A stretch of DNA of 9,152 nt from the NCBI GenBank assembly GCA_036401335.1, contig DASWVC010000222.1, forward strand, positions 1 through 9,152, given 5' to 3'. The notes beneath the pieces are model-generated. The model saw nothing but the letters and a program-made list of their open reading frames with translations, had not been told where the DNA came from and ran no database searches. How positions within the stretch are numbered: position 1 is the stretch's first letter; every line of letters begins with the position of its first letter. A program made the translations under genes and the position numbers. Of the stretch, positions 1 through 8,719 are shown piece by piece. This stretch comes from DASWVC01 sp036401335. Lineage in GTDB: Bacteria; Verrucomicrobiota; Verrucomicrobiia; Chthoniobacterales; JAFAMB01.

Positions 1-2465
<2,465 letters not shown>

Positions 2466-2514
2466 ATTTCGAGTGCCCGCTCTACACCGGGCTGTGTTGG
2501 TTTCGGAGGAGCTT

Positions 2515-2583
2515 ATGCCCAGGGCAAAAACGATTGATTGGCTTCATGCGTTTACAGGCCATAACGGAAAACGGAGTAAATAA
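2515..2583 (+). CDS. Possible 22-residue small ORF with strong ribosome site
   Basis: ATG at 2515 is preceded by GGAGGA at 2505-2510, good spacing and one of the few strong Shine-Dalgarno sites here. It encodes a 22-residue basic peptide beginning MPRAKTIDWLHAF and ending GKRSK, with TAA at 2581-2583. It is not recognised. It lies antisense to the leader of the permease-kinase gene, in a stretch with no other coding claim. It could be a small protein, a leader peptide or chance, since the same frame is open far upstream only as a shadow of the permease. Confidence 0.2.
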   Translation: MPRAKTIDWLHAFTGHNGKRSK

Positions 2584-2601
2584 GCGTAGGAAAAAGGAGA
2601 G

Positions 2602-2665
2602 CCGGTTCGGGAGCTTGGACGGCAGGGTCCGGGACGGAGCGTCCCGAACGCCGGTCAGGGACCGG
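2602..2665 (-). promoter_or_regulatory. Overlapping GC-rich hairpins between response regulator and permease-kinase
   Basis: Three dyads share this stretch. CGGGACG (2630-2636) pairs with CGTCCCG (2640-2646) around a 3-base loop. CCGGTC (2651-2656) pairs with GACCGG (2660-2665) and straddles the response-regulator stop codon. A longer stem pairs TTCGGGA (2606-2612) with TCCCGAA (2642-2648) and CCGG (2602-2605) with CCGG (2651-2654). The long stem and the short hairpins cannot form together. Read on the minus strand, a TTTTT run lies further downstream (2591-2595), not directly after a stem. This could be an attenuator, a weak terminator or an mRNA-stabilising element between the two genes. 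Confidence 0.45.
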
Positions 2666-3089
2666 CAGTAAATACTTTGCTAAGGGCAGAAGCCAGCCGT
2701 TGCGCCGTGAAGGGTTTGCCGAGCACGCCGTAAGCCGTGCGCGCACCAGCGGACACGGTTTCCGGCCAGCCTGTGACGAGAATGACGGGCAGCGTGGGGC
2801 GCGCCTCCCGGACCTTCGCGGCCAACCCGATGCCGTCGAGTTCGCCCGGCATGACCAAGTCGGTCAGCAGGGCGCAAAGGCGTGAACCTTCCCGCTCAAA
2901 GCAGGTCCAGGCCTCCTGGGCGTCATGGGCCGTCAGAACCTCGAATCCGGCCCGGCGGACAAGCCCGGCAAGGGTGTTCAAGAAGGCAGGTTCGTCGTCG
3001 ACGACCAGCACGCAAGGTTTATGGCTCCCGACCGGTGCGGACCCTGCAGGGGCATCCGCCGGCGTGGCCCAAAATGCAACGTGAGACAT
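2655..3089 (-). CDS. Single-domain (CheY-like) response regulator
   Basis: This 144-residue protein has one receiver domain and no output domain. Residues ~1-23 are a low-complexity lead rich in Ala and Pro. The receiver runs from ~25 to 142: acidic pair D31-D32 in VLVVDDEP, phospho-acceptor D77 in TDLVMPGELDG, T106 in ILVTGWPE and K125 in GKPF. All the residues needed for phosphorylation and switching are present. It ends only ~190 bases upstream of the permease-kinase gene on the same strand, so it is the natural partner for that kinase, either as a final protein-protein output or as a phosphorelay carrier. ATG at 3087-3089 is a reasonable start, with a weak ribosome site. Partnership is inferred from position only. 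Confidence 0.9.
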   Translation of the reverse strand: MSHVAFWATPADAPAGSAPVGSHKPCVLVVDDEPAFLNTLAGLVRRAGFEVLTAHDAQEAWTCFEREGSRLCALLTDLVMPGELDGIGLAAKVREARPTLPVILVTGWPETVSAGARTAYGVLGKPFTAQRLASALSKVFTAGP

Positions 3090-3268
3090 CTTAAACTGCG
3101 TTACGGACGTTTACCCAATTACTTTAGGCGCCCCTGCCGTGCTCCCGTGGGGTTTCAAGCCGATGATCGGCCATGGTACGCACGGACCCAGTCAGCCGGA
3201 GGAGGGCTACCGGAAGGAGCCAACGGAAGGTGCCGCCTCCAAACGCAACGCGCAGGGAGAGCAGCTGT
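3090..3268. other. Intergenic region upstream of the response regulator
   Basis: No gene is supported here. It contains an odd-length palindrome (3159-3171, GCCGAT-G-ATCGGC) that could be an operator, and a degenerate 13-14 base tandem repeat at 3196-3234 (CCGGAGGAGGGCTA, CCGGAAGGAGCCAA, CGGAAGGTGCC). It should hold the promoter for the minus-strand response regulator, but I found no convincing -35/-10 pair. Confidence 0.4.
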
Positions 3269-4381
3269 TTAGCCGGCAGCCAGCGGTGTGACAAGGTGGG
3301 TCTTCACGACCGGTTGGTGGCCTCGCGGCCACTCCGAAACACTGGTCACGATCCGAGGGACTCGGATCCAGCCGGCCCGGTCAAAGAATAAGGGACGGCC
3401 CTGCGGCTTAACGAACGCGCTCTGCAGGCGCGGCAGCCCCGGCAGCCGCACCGTGACGCCGTCCCCGCGTCGGCACACCGGCACGGCGTGGAGAAGGGAT
3501 CCGGTGACGGCATCCCGCAAAAACGCATCGCCCTCGAGTCGCGAGAGCCACAGGACCCAACGCATCGACTGAAAATCCTCCGTCTGCATGACGAGAAGAA
3601 GTTCGAGCTGGTTGCCCGCGATTGTGTGGCTGGCAATCTCAACCGCCAGTTCGCCGTCACGGATCGAGACTTCCCGAACCGGCGGTTGCAGAAAAAAGTC
3701 GCTCAGCTCGTCGTAAAAGCGTTCTTCGGGCTGAGCATAGCCGGTAAACCGCTTTCGACTGGCCGCAATCTGGGTTTCGTGCATGAGGATGGCATGGAGC
3801 TTGCCCGCCACTTCAGAGGCATCGAGCGCGAGTGTGTGGGCTGGGTCAGGCAGCGGCGCGCGTGGCCGGTGGACCACGTAATTCAAAGTCGTCCAAGGAC
3901 GCTCGGGGTAGCTTGAGGCCACCAGCGAGAGCAGCACATGCAGCGCGCTATGGTCCGGGTGGGCATCTTCTGCGGCCGGCTGCACAACAAGGGTTGGCCT
4001 CCAGGCAGTTAATTGGTCGCGTAACAGTTCAAACACCTGCCGAACGCCTCCCATCAGCAGACGCGTCAATCCCTGGTCCGGCAGATCCAGGAAGCACGCA
4101 TCGTGGCCGGAGCCCCCCAAGGCCTTCAGCGCAGCCGTTGCTTCCAGCTTGCGGCGTTCTCCCCATCGCTTGCGGTCACTCCATCCGACATTCCAACGAC
4201 GCTCAAACAGCCGCTGAGCCCAGACGTTGTTGTCGCCGCTCGTCACGTACACCACCCGCGTGGGTGCTTGCTGGCGGAATGCGCGTTGGAGAAGACCGGC
4301 GCCCGCGAGCGATTCGTCGTCCGGATGAGGAGCAAAAAACAGGATGCGATCTTCGGCTGAAAACATGGGGGTTGACGCCAC
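3269..4381 (-). CDS. PIG-L family Zn-dependent deacetylase
   Basis: The N-terminal ~230 residues match the PIG-L/LmbE deacetylase family. There is an APHPDDES motif at residues 17-24 (H19, D21, D22: zinc ligand and catalytic base region), a WGERRKLEATAALKALG helix at ~73-89, and the second zinc motif AHPDHSALH at ~140-148. Family members remove N-acetyl groups from GlcNAc-containing glycolipids, mycothiol or bacillithiol precursors, or antibiotic intermediates; the substrate here cannot be told. Residues ~240-370 form a C-terminal extension, probably beta-rich, that I do not recognise; it makes the protein longer than the usual ~230-280 residues. The frame opens with GTG at 4381; ATG at 4366 (MFSAEDRILFFAPHPDDE) gives a more typical family N-terminus and has GGTGG upstream. 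It is divergent from the acyltransferase gene. Confidence 0.9.
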   Translation of the reverse strand: MASTPMFSAEDRILFFAPHPDDESLAGAGLLQRAFRQQAPTRVVYVTSGDNNVWAQRLFERRWNVGWSDRKRWGERRKLEATAALKALGGSGHDACFLDLPDQGLTRLLMGGVRQVFELLRDQLTAWRPTLVVQPAAEDAHPDHSALHVLLSLVASSYPERPWTTLNYVVHRPRAPLPDPAHTLALDASEVAGKLHAILMHETQIAASRKRFTGYAQPEERFYDELSDFFLQPPVREVSIRDGELAVEIASHTIAGNQLELLLVMQTEDFQSMRWVLWLSRLEGDAFLRDAVTGSLLHAVPVCRRGDGVTVRLPGLPRLQSAFVKPQGRPLFFDRAGWIRVPRIVTSVSEWPRGHQPVVKTHLVTPLAAG

Positions 4382-4656
4382 CTACCGGCTTAAGCGCAGA
4401 AGGGGAGGGTCGATTAGCATTAACACCGTTTTTGTGGCCGAGGTTACTGTCCCAAAGGGAAAATGCACGATGAAATCATCGGGGAACGATGCGGTAAACT
4501 GACTTCGTCGCAACTTCTCGTTGGAGTTTGCCGAGTTGCCTTCAGATCAGGAAATGCTCGTTTTTCGTGCAAAATGAGCTGTCGGGTCCGCTGCGTGCGA
4601 ACTTCGGAGGGCAATGGTGTTATTCTTAGCCAGTACCATAAATTCATGGCCGCCGA
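4382..4656. other. Divergent intergenic region, no gene seen
   Basis: About 275 bases separate the divergently transcribed deacetylase and acyltransferase genes and presumably hold both promoters. Small frames on both strands cover it but have no recognisable product and look like noise. AT-richer patches occur near 4416-4436 and 4555-4575. I could not identify a promoter pair or operator with confidence. Confidence 0.4.
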
Positions 4657-5922
4657 ATGCCGGGCTCCCGGGTTTGCACGGGAGGAAGCCGAACCAATGA
4701 TTTTCCGGTGAACCTCCTTGCGAAAACCTCTTGGATCCAGGCAGCCGCCGCCCCCCGGGATCGAGGCGCGGTCTGGTCAGCGGCGACGACCGCAGGGTTG
4801 GTCCGGGTCTACGCAAGAGCCAGTGAAATCGATTCGGAAACTTGGCAACGCGCCTTTCGGGGGCAGGTGCGGGACCACCGGTTTTATGAGTTAACCGAAC
4901 GCCATCTGGGAAACCAGTTCGACCAAAAGTATTTCGTTCTTCAAGACGCAGCAACCGGAGCTACGGCCGTACAACCGTTCTTCCTTGTGGATCAGGACCT
5001 GATGGCCGGGCTTCCGATGCCGGTACGAGAACGCGTAGCGAAGCTGCGGCGGTGGTGGCCGAATCTGTTCTACGCCAAAATGCTGATGGTAGGCAGCCCG
5101 GCCGGAGAAGGCCAGCTTGATGTCTCCGAGCCCTGGGTATGTCGGACCCTGCAAGAAGGGCTTACGGCCTATGCCAAAGTAGTGCGGCCTGCAATCGTGA
5201 TGCTCAAAGATTTTCCATCCAGCTACCGTCGGCTGTTACAGGCGTTTACCGACCACGGTTTTTCCCGGATGCCGGGGCTGCCGGATGCCAAGCTGGATCT
5301 GGATTTTAAGTCTTTCGATCAATACATGCAGCAAAAGCTGAGCAAAGTCTTTCGCAAAAGCTTGCGTCGCAAATTCAAGGCTTTGCGGGTCCACCCACCC
5401 CTGACGCTGGAGGTCACCTCCGATCTCTCGGCCTGCATCGACGAGATTTTCCCCCTTTACCTTCAGGTCTACCAGCGCGCGAAAATGACGTTTGAGGTAT
5501 TAAACCGCGATTACTTTCTCGAATTAAGCCTCGCAATGCCGGACCGCTGCCGCTGTTTTCTCTGGCGTCAGGAGGGCAGGGTAGTCGCTTTTAACCTCTG
5601 CCTTCTCCACAACGACGACCTTTTCGACCTGGAAGTAGGGTTTGATTACGCCGTCGCCCTGAACCTGCACCTTTATTTTGTAACCTGGCGAGACCTCATC
5701 GAATGGTGCCTTCAGCACCGGATCCGCACCTACCACGCCGGACCCCTCAACTATGACCCGAAACTTCACTTCCGCCTGTCTCTCGCACCGCAGGATATTT
5801 ATGCCCGGCATCCCTCTCCCTGGTTAAACCAGGTTTTACGGCTTGCCATGAGGTTTCTCGGTCCCGTTCGGTACGAACCACTTCTCCGGAAATTTCCCAA
5901 CTACCCAGAACTGTTCGGCTGA
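4657..5922 (+). CDS. FemAB/BioF2-like GNAT acyltransferase
   Basis: This ~400-residue protein looks like the tandem-GNAT acyltransferases of the BioF2-like/FemAB group. Residues ~50-190 form the first GNAT-like half. A basic helix at ~216-245 (FDQYMQQKLSKVFRKSLRRKF) matches the family's characteristic K/R-rich helix. The second half has the core strand WRQEGRVVAFNLCLL (~307-321), then the VGFDYAVALNLHLYF and HAGPLNYDPKLHFR segments typical of the C-terminal GNAT fold. Members transfer acyl or aminoacyl groups to envelope precursors or small molecules; the substrate is unknown. There are no membrane helices. ATG 4657 has no ribosome site; in-frame GTG 4708 is an alternative start overlapping a four-codon mini-frame. 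The gene converges on the desaturase with only 16 bases between the stop codons. Confidence 0.82.
   Translation: MPGSRVCTGGSRTNDFPVNLLAKTSWIQAAAAPRDRGAVWSAATTAGLVRVYARASEIDSETWQRAFRGQVRDHRFYELTERHLGNQFDQKYFVLQDAATGATAVQPFFLVDQDLMAGLPMPVRERVAKLRRWWPNLFYAKMLMVGSPAGEGQLDVSEPWVCRTLQEGLTAYAKVVRPAIVMLKDFPSSYRRLLQAFTDHGFSRMPGLPDAKLDLDFKSFDQYMQQKLSKVFRKSLRRKFKALRVHPPLTLEVTSDLSACIDEIFPLYLQVYQRAKMTFEVLNRDYFLELSLAMPDRCRCFLWRQEGRVVAFNLCLLHNDDLFDLEVGFDYAVALNLHLYFVTWRDLIEWCLQHRIRTYHAGPLNYDPKLHFRLSLAPQDIYARHPSPWLNQVLRLAMRFLGPVRYEPLLRKFPNYPELFG
4681..4711 (+). promoter_or_regulatory. Ribosome site and four-codon mini-ORF overlapping alternative GTG start
   Basis: GGAGGA at 4681-4686 is ideally spaced for ATG at 4697, but that frame encodes only MIFR and stops at 4709-4711. 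The TGA overlaps GTG at 4708-4710, which is in frame with the acyltransferase. This GTGA arrangement would allow reinitiation from the mini-ORF. If so, the acyltransferase begins at 4708 (404 residues). It could also be coincidence. Confidence 0.3.
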
Positions 5923-5938
5923 GCGGGCACACCGAGGC

Positions 5939-6835
5939 TCACGAAACTTCCGGCACGCGTGGTGAATTCCGGACCGTTGGGACCCGTTTAGGAAGCTCAG
6001 GATCAAGAAAGCCAAGGGCATGAGGCGGTTTGATGACACGCACGTTGGCGGCCCGCTGCTGCTGACGGATTTTTGTGTGCAGCTCATGCATTTTCGTCCA
6101 ATGCAGTTTCGGCCTGAAATGGTGTTCGGCGTGGTAGCCGTTATTGAACCACAGCAGGTTGTACAATTTGTTATAACTGCTAACACCCCACGCGATCGGT
6201 TCGTCCGGGTTGCCGCCGTAGTGCAGGAAGTAACCGTTCAGGTACGATAAACAATGGCCGAAGTACCAGCAGGGCAGGTAAAAAAGCATGAATTTCCAGT
6301 TCAACAGGAACGCGAGCAGGCAAAGGCTGGCCCACGAGGCAATCTCAAGCACCCCGAAGTAAGCCTGAAAAGGCCGGCGACGTTTTAGATCCTGGAAGAT
6401 CGGCATCGGGTCATCCCGAAAAAAGCTCAGGAAAGTGTAGGTCCAGGGGTTTTCAGGTTCGCCGTCATGCCCATGACGGTAGATCGAGATCAGGTCGACC
6501 GTCTCGCCGTGCTCATTCGGACGGTCACTGTTGCCCTGGTGGTGTTTGTTATGAAAAATTTCGTAGAATTGTTGCGAAAACCCGATTGTGACGGACAGCA
6601 GCCAGCTGAAAGCCCAGTTCAACGGCTTCCATCTGAAATACGGATTGTGAATGAGGTTGTGCGCAATCCCGTTGATGTTCCAGGAGATGCTGACCGAGTA
6701 AACCAGCCCGAGCACGACCAGTAACCACCAAGGGGTGTACGGGTAAACAAGAAAAAGTGCCACCAAGTAAGCGGTGTGCGCGAGCTGTGAGGCAACCGGT
6801 ATCCAATCTCTCGAGGAATGGGCAAAAATCTTCAT
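5939..6835 (-). CDS. Membrane fatty-acid desaturase/hydroxylase family protein
   Basis: This 298-residue integral membrane di-iron protein has the three histidine boxes of the FA_desaturase family: HNLIH (59-63), HNKHH (95-99) and HAEHH (235-239), plus H205 in the segment before box 3. Hydrophobic segments lie at ~20-58, ~75-90 and ~160-205, as expected for the four-helix fold with His boxes in the cytoplasm. Family members use O2 and an electron donor to desaturate or hydroxylate acyl chains, sphingolipids or carotenoids; which one cannot be read from the sequence. Length is at the short end for the family. The ATG at 6835 has only a weak GGGAT upstream. It is divergent from the small-transporter pair (46 bases apart) and convergent with the acyltransferase, so it is probably transcribed alone. 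Confidence 0.9.
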   Translation of the reverse strand: MKIFAHSSRDWIPVASQLAHTAYLVALFLVYPYTPWWLLVVLGLVYSVSISWNINGIAHNLIHNPYFRWKPLNWAFSWLLSVTIGFSQQFYEIFHNKHHQGNSDRPNEHGETVDLISIYRHGHDGEPENPWTYTFLSFFRDDPMPIFQDLKRRRPFQAYFGVLEIASWASLCLLAFLLNWKFMLFYLPCWYFGHCLSYLNGYFLHYGGNPDEPIAWGVSSYNKLYNLLWFNNGYHAEHHFRPKLHWTKMHELHTKIRQQQRAANVRVIKPPHALGFLDPELPKRVPTVRNSPRVPEVS

Positions 6836-6881
6836 ATCCCAATTGACATGCTAACGGAAACAAGAAGACTTTCAACGGTTC
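6836..6881. promoter_or_regulatory. Compact divergent promoter region
   Basis: Only 46 bases separate the ATG of the desaturase (minus) from the GTG of the first small transporter (plus). If both starts are right, the two promoters overlap each other or the coding ends, which implies coordinated control. If the transporter starts at ATG 6915 instead, the gap is 79 bases. No clear -35/-10 hexamers were identified. Confidence 0.35.
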
Positions 6882-7352
6882 GTGGAAAACTTTTACGGCG
6901 AACCAGATAAGCAGATGCCTGTTTCAGTGCCGGCCATGCCGGGTCTCCCTGAGGTCCCTCCGCCGTCGGGGCGACGATGGTTCCTTCATCCGCTTCTGCT
7001 CATCGGCGTCAGCGTGGTCATGTCGTCCGCAAGCCAGATCCTGTTCAAGCGGGCCACAACCGCCATGGGCCAGAACGGGGCAATCGGTCCCGGCCTGTTT
7101 GCGTCTGGGGCTTTGTGGGCCGGGATCGTTGCCACGCTCATCAGCTTGGTAACGTGGCTCAACGCCCTGCGTTCGGTGCCGTTGATTCTGGCGTTCAACC
7201 TGAGTGCCGCCACGTACGTGGTCGTTCCGCTCGGCTGTTGGGCTTTTCTGGGGGAGGGCATTCCGCCGGTTCGCTGGATTGGGATCGCGTGCGTGACCCT
7301 TGGGGTAACGATCATGGCACGGCCGTTGTCCCGTCTGGAGGAGCGTTTGTGA
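6882..7352 (+). CDS. Small EamA/SMR-like (DMT) transporter subunit 1
   Basis: This protein of up to 156 residues has four predicted membrane helices (~35-55, ~72-96, ~99-122, ~130-147), the size of half an EamA protein or an SMR/ArnE-type subunit. Helix 1 carries SSASQILFKRA, a typical small-DMT signature, and helix 3 ends GCWAFLGEGIP, matching the family's xFLGE motif. The N-terminal ~32 residues are Pro-rich and cytoplasmic-looking. The frame starts with GTG 6882; ATG 6915 is an alternative. Its stop overlaps the start of a related partner (GTGA, 7349-7352). Such pairs (for example ArnE/ArnF, or paired SMR pumps) form heterodimers that flip lipid-linked sugars or export amines. Substrate unknown; a lipid-linked substrate is suggested by the neighbours. 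Confidence 0.82.
   Translation: MENFYGEPDKQMPVSVPAMPGLPEVPPPSGRRWFLHPLLLIGVSVVMSSASQILFKRATTAMGQNGAIGPGLFASGALWAGIVATLISLVTWLNALRSVPLILAFNLSAATYVVVPLGCWAFLGEGIPPVRWIGIACVTLGVTIMARPLSRLEERL
7336..7342 (+). promoter_or_regulatory. Strong ribosome site deciding the start of transporter subunit 2
   Basis: GGAGGAG ends six bases before GTG at 7349. This fixes GTG 7349 as the start of the second subunit even though its frame is open much further upstream, and shows translational coupling with subunit 1. Confidence 0.75.
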
Positions 7353-7681
7353 CCTTTATCGCGTTTTGCTGGTTGATGTTGTCAGAAAGCTGCACCATCG
7401 CGGGCCAGGTTTTCTTCAAGCGGGCAATGGTTGACGGCCGGGCAGCTTGGAAACGGCCCGCCGGCATTGCTGCGGGGATCGTGGCCATGACGGCCGGATT
7501 CTTTCTTTGGCTGGGCCTTTTGCACCAGTATGAACTTAGTTACCTTTACCCGTTTGAGGGTTGCGACCGGATCATCCTCGTCGCAGCCTGCACCGTTTTT
7601 TTGAAGGAGCGACTGACGCGTGAACTGACGCTGGGCATGCTCTTGATTGTGGCCGGGACCGTGCTGGTGTCGGTGAGCTAG
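7349..7681 (+). CDS. Small EamA/SMR-like (DMT) transporter subunit 2
   Basis: This 110-residue four-helix protein starts at GTG 7349, four bases inside the end of subunit 1. Helix 1 (~3-22) contains CTIAGQVFFKRAM, clearly related to the SQILFKRA of subunit 1, so the two are paralogues. Helix 2 spans ~36-57 and is followed by HQYELSYLYPFEGCDR, an EamA-like loop with the conserved YPF/Y element; helix 3 ends in FLKERLT; helix 4 is GMLLIVAGTVLVSVS at the C-terminus. The coupled arrangement argues for an obligate heterodimer in the inner membrane. Substrate unknown. The frame upstream of 7349 is a shadow of subunit 1, not an N-terminal extension. Confidence 0.82.
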   Translation: MTFIAFCWLMLSESCTIAGQVFFKRAMVDGRAAWKRPAGIAAGIVAMTAGFFLWLGLLHQYELSYLYPFEGCDRIILVAACTVFLKERLTRELTLGMLLIVAGTVLVSVS

Positions 7682-7690
7682 GGAGTAGGA

Positions 7691-7816
7691 AATTGTACCA
7701 ATTGTAAAAATGGTATCAGTGCTAACAATGAAGAATGGGAAGCTCGAGCTCTGCTGGATGCGTTACCTCGTTCATAGACTCTTTCCATTGCTAGAATTGA
7801 TACCTTTGATACAATT
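7691..7816. repeat. AT-rich imperfect inverted repeat filling the convergent gap
   Basis: The left arm begins AATTGTACCAA (7691-7701) and pairs with TTTGATACAATT (right arm, ending 7816). After a 10-base bulge, GGTATCA (7712-7718) pairs with TGATACC (7798-7804), then CTA and CAATG pair with TAG and CATTG as far as ~7734/7782. The arms enclose ~45 bases that include the palindrome AGCTCGAGCT (7741-7750). The stretch is conspicuously AT-rich against its surroundings. It could be a bidirectional terminator for the two converging genes or a small MITE-like remnant. No obvious target-site duplication or T-run beside a GC stem was seen. Confidence 0.6.
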
Positions 7817-7822
7817 CGCCGG

Positions 7823-8719
7823 CTAGGCCCGTCCCGTCAATTCCGGCCAGAGACGGCGGTACGTTTCCAGATTTATCTGCCGGGCGTGCTCAGGGTCGAG
7901 GAACGCCTTCCGGGGATGGTCAAGGGCAGCGTTCTGGCGCTGGGTCCAGCGTGAGTAAACGGCCGGGGAGTGCGCGCCGCACATGTCTCCGCCAATGATT
8001 TCCGTGTGGCAGCGCAAGACCTTCAAGGCCCAGGCAACGTCCTCAGCCGTGAAAAGGCCTTGCTCCCAGTCGGTAGCGGCATCCTGCGGGAGCAGGCAAT
8101 CCAGGTCGATGGTGACGTACAAGCAGCGGCCCTCCAGGCCGGCAGCGGCCTTGGCAAACTGCTCCCGCCAGTCAGCGGCCGTGAATCCGGGAAATTTTTG
8201 CCGGGCGGAAGGGCCAAAGCGTTCCCTCCAGGGCATCAACGCAAGCCGGCCTTGCCGGACGGCTTTTTGGTTGCCAAACCAGCGGTGGGGAGGATTGAGT
8301 TCGAAGTTGGCGCATCCCCAGACGCTGACTTGCTTCAGGCAAGGCAACTTGAGAGCCTGGTTAAGCCACGTCCCGCAGCACCAGAAAGGCGGACGCGTGT
8401 CCCAGTCCGGATGGTTATCAAAAGAAATCAGGGTGAAGGGCCGATTGAACTGCCGCAGCCAGAGGCCGGTCAGGTGATGGTAATCGCCCGACCCAAAAAG
8501 GGTAAACGGCGCTAGAAAAGGTGCCGTCTGCTGCCAGAATTCCTCCACGCAGCGGGCGGGAGCACAGTAACGGACGCGCGGACCCCAGTCTCTGCGGTCA
8601 AGGTAAGAGTTCCTTCCCAGAAGGTCCTCCGGCCAGGCGCCGTCCAGGTCGATGTGGCGTGCGTCACGAATTTCCATACCCCAGGGCGGAACCTTTAGGC
8701 ATTCCGCGTTCCGGAGCAA
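7823..8719 (-). CDS. Arginase-fold (ureohydrolase superfamily) protein, atypical active site
   Basis: The metal motifs of the arginase/agmatinase superfamily occur in order: GSGDYHH (76-82) in place of GGDHS, SFDNHPDWD (99-107) in place of the DAHxD motif, and TIDLDCLLP (203-211) in place of the DxDxxDP motif. H81 or H82, D101, H103, D105, D205 and D207 thus cover all the manganese-ligand positions. The substrate-side features differ: the usual TGTP-GGL stretch is ATDWEQGLF, and the MEVNP region is GGDMCGAHSP (243-252). It is therefore probably a metal hydrolase on something other than arginine or agmatine. The listed start is TTG 8719 with AAGGGAA just upstream; ATG 8677 (MEIRDARHIDLDG, residue 15) is an equally plausible start. 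It is probably monocistronic. Confidence 0.75.
   Translation of the reverse strand: MLRNAECLKVPPWGMEIRDARHIDLDGAWPEDLLGRNSYLDRRDWGPRVRYCAPARCVEEFWQQTAPFLAPFTLFGSGDYHHLTGLWLRQFNRPFTLISFDNHPDWDTRPPFWCCGTWLNQALKLPCLKQVSVWGCANFELNPPHRWFGNQKAVRQGRLALMPWRERFGPSARQKFPGFTAADWREQFAKAAAGLEGRCLYVTIDLDCLLPQDAATDWEQGLFTAEDVAWALKVLRCHTEIIGGDMCGAHSPAVYSRWTQRQNAALDHPRKAFLDPEHARQINLETYRRLWPELTGRA

Noticed and set aside
3196..3234. Degenerate 13-14 base tandem repeat as a CRISPR-like or protein-binding array
   Set aside because: Only three poorly matching units, no spacers of constant length, and the purine-rich pattern may be low-complexity sequence.
4463..4711. Plus-strand frame of 82 codons and the minus-strand frame at 4444-4647
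   Set aside because: Both lie in the divergent promoter region, overlap each other and have no recognisable product or ribosome site at their starts.
6977..7348. N-terminal extension of transporter subunit 2 back to 6977
   Set aside because: The upstream part is out of frame under subunit 1 and is not hydrophobic; GGAGGAG and GTG at 7349 define the real start.
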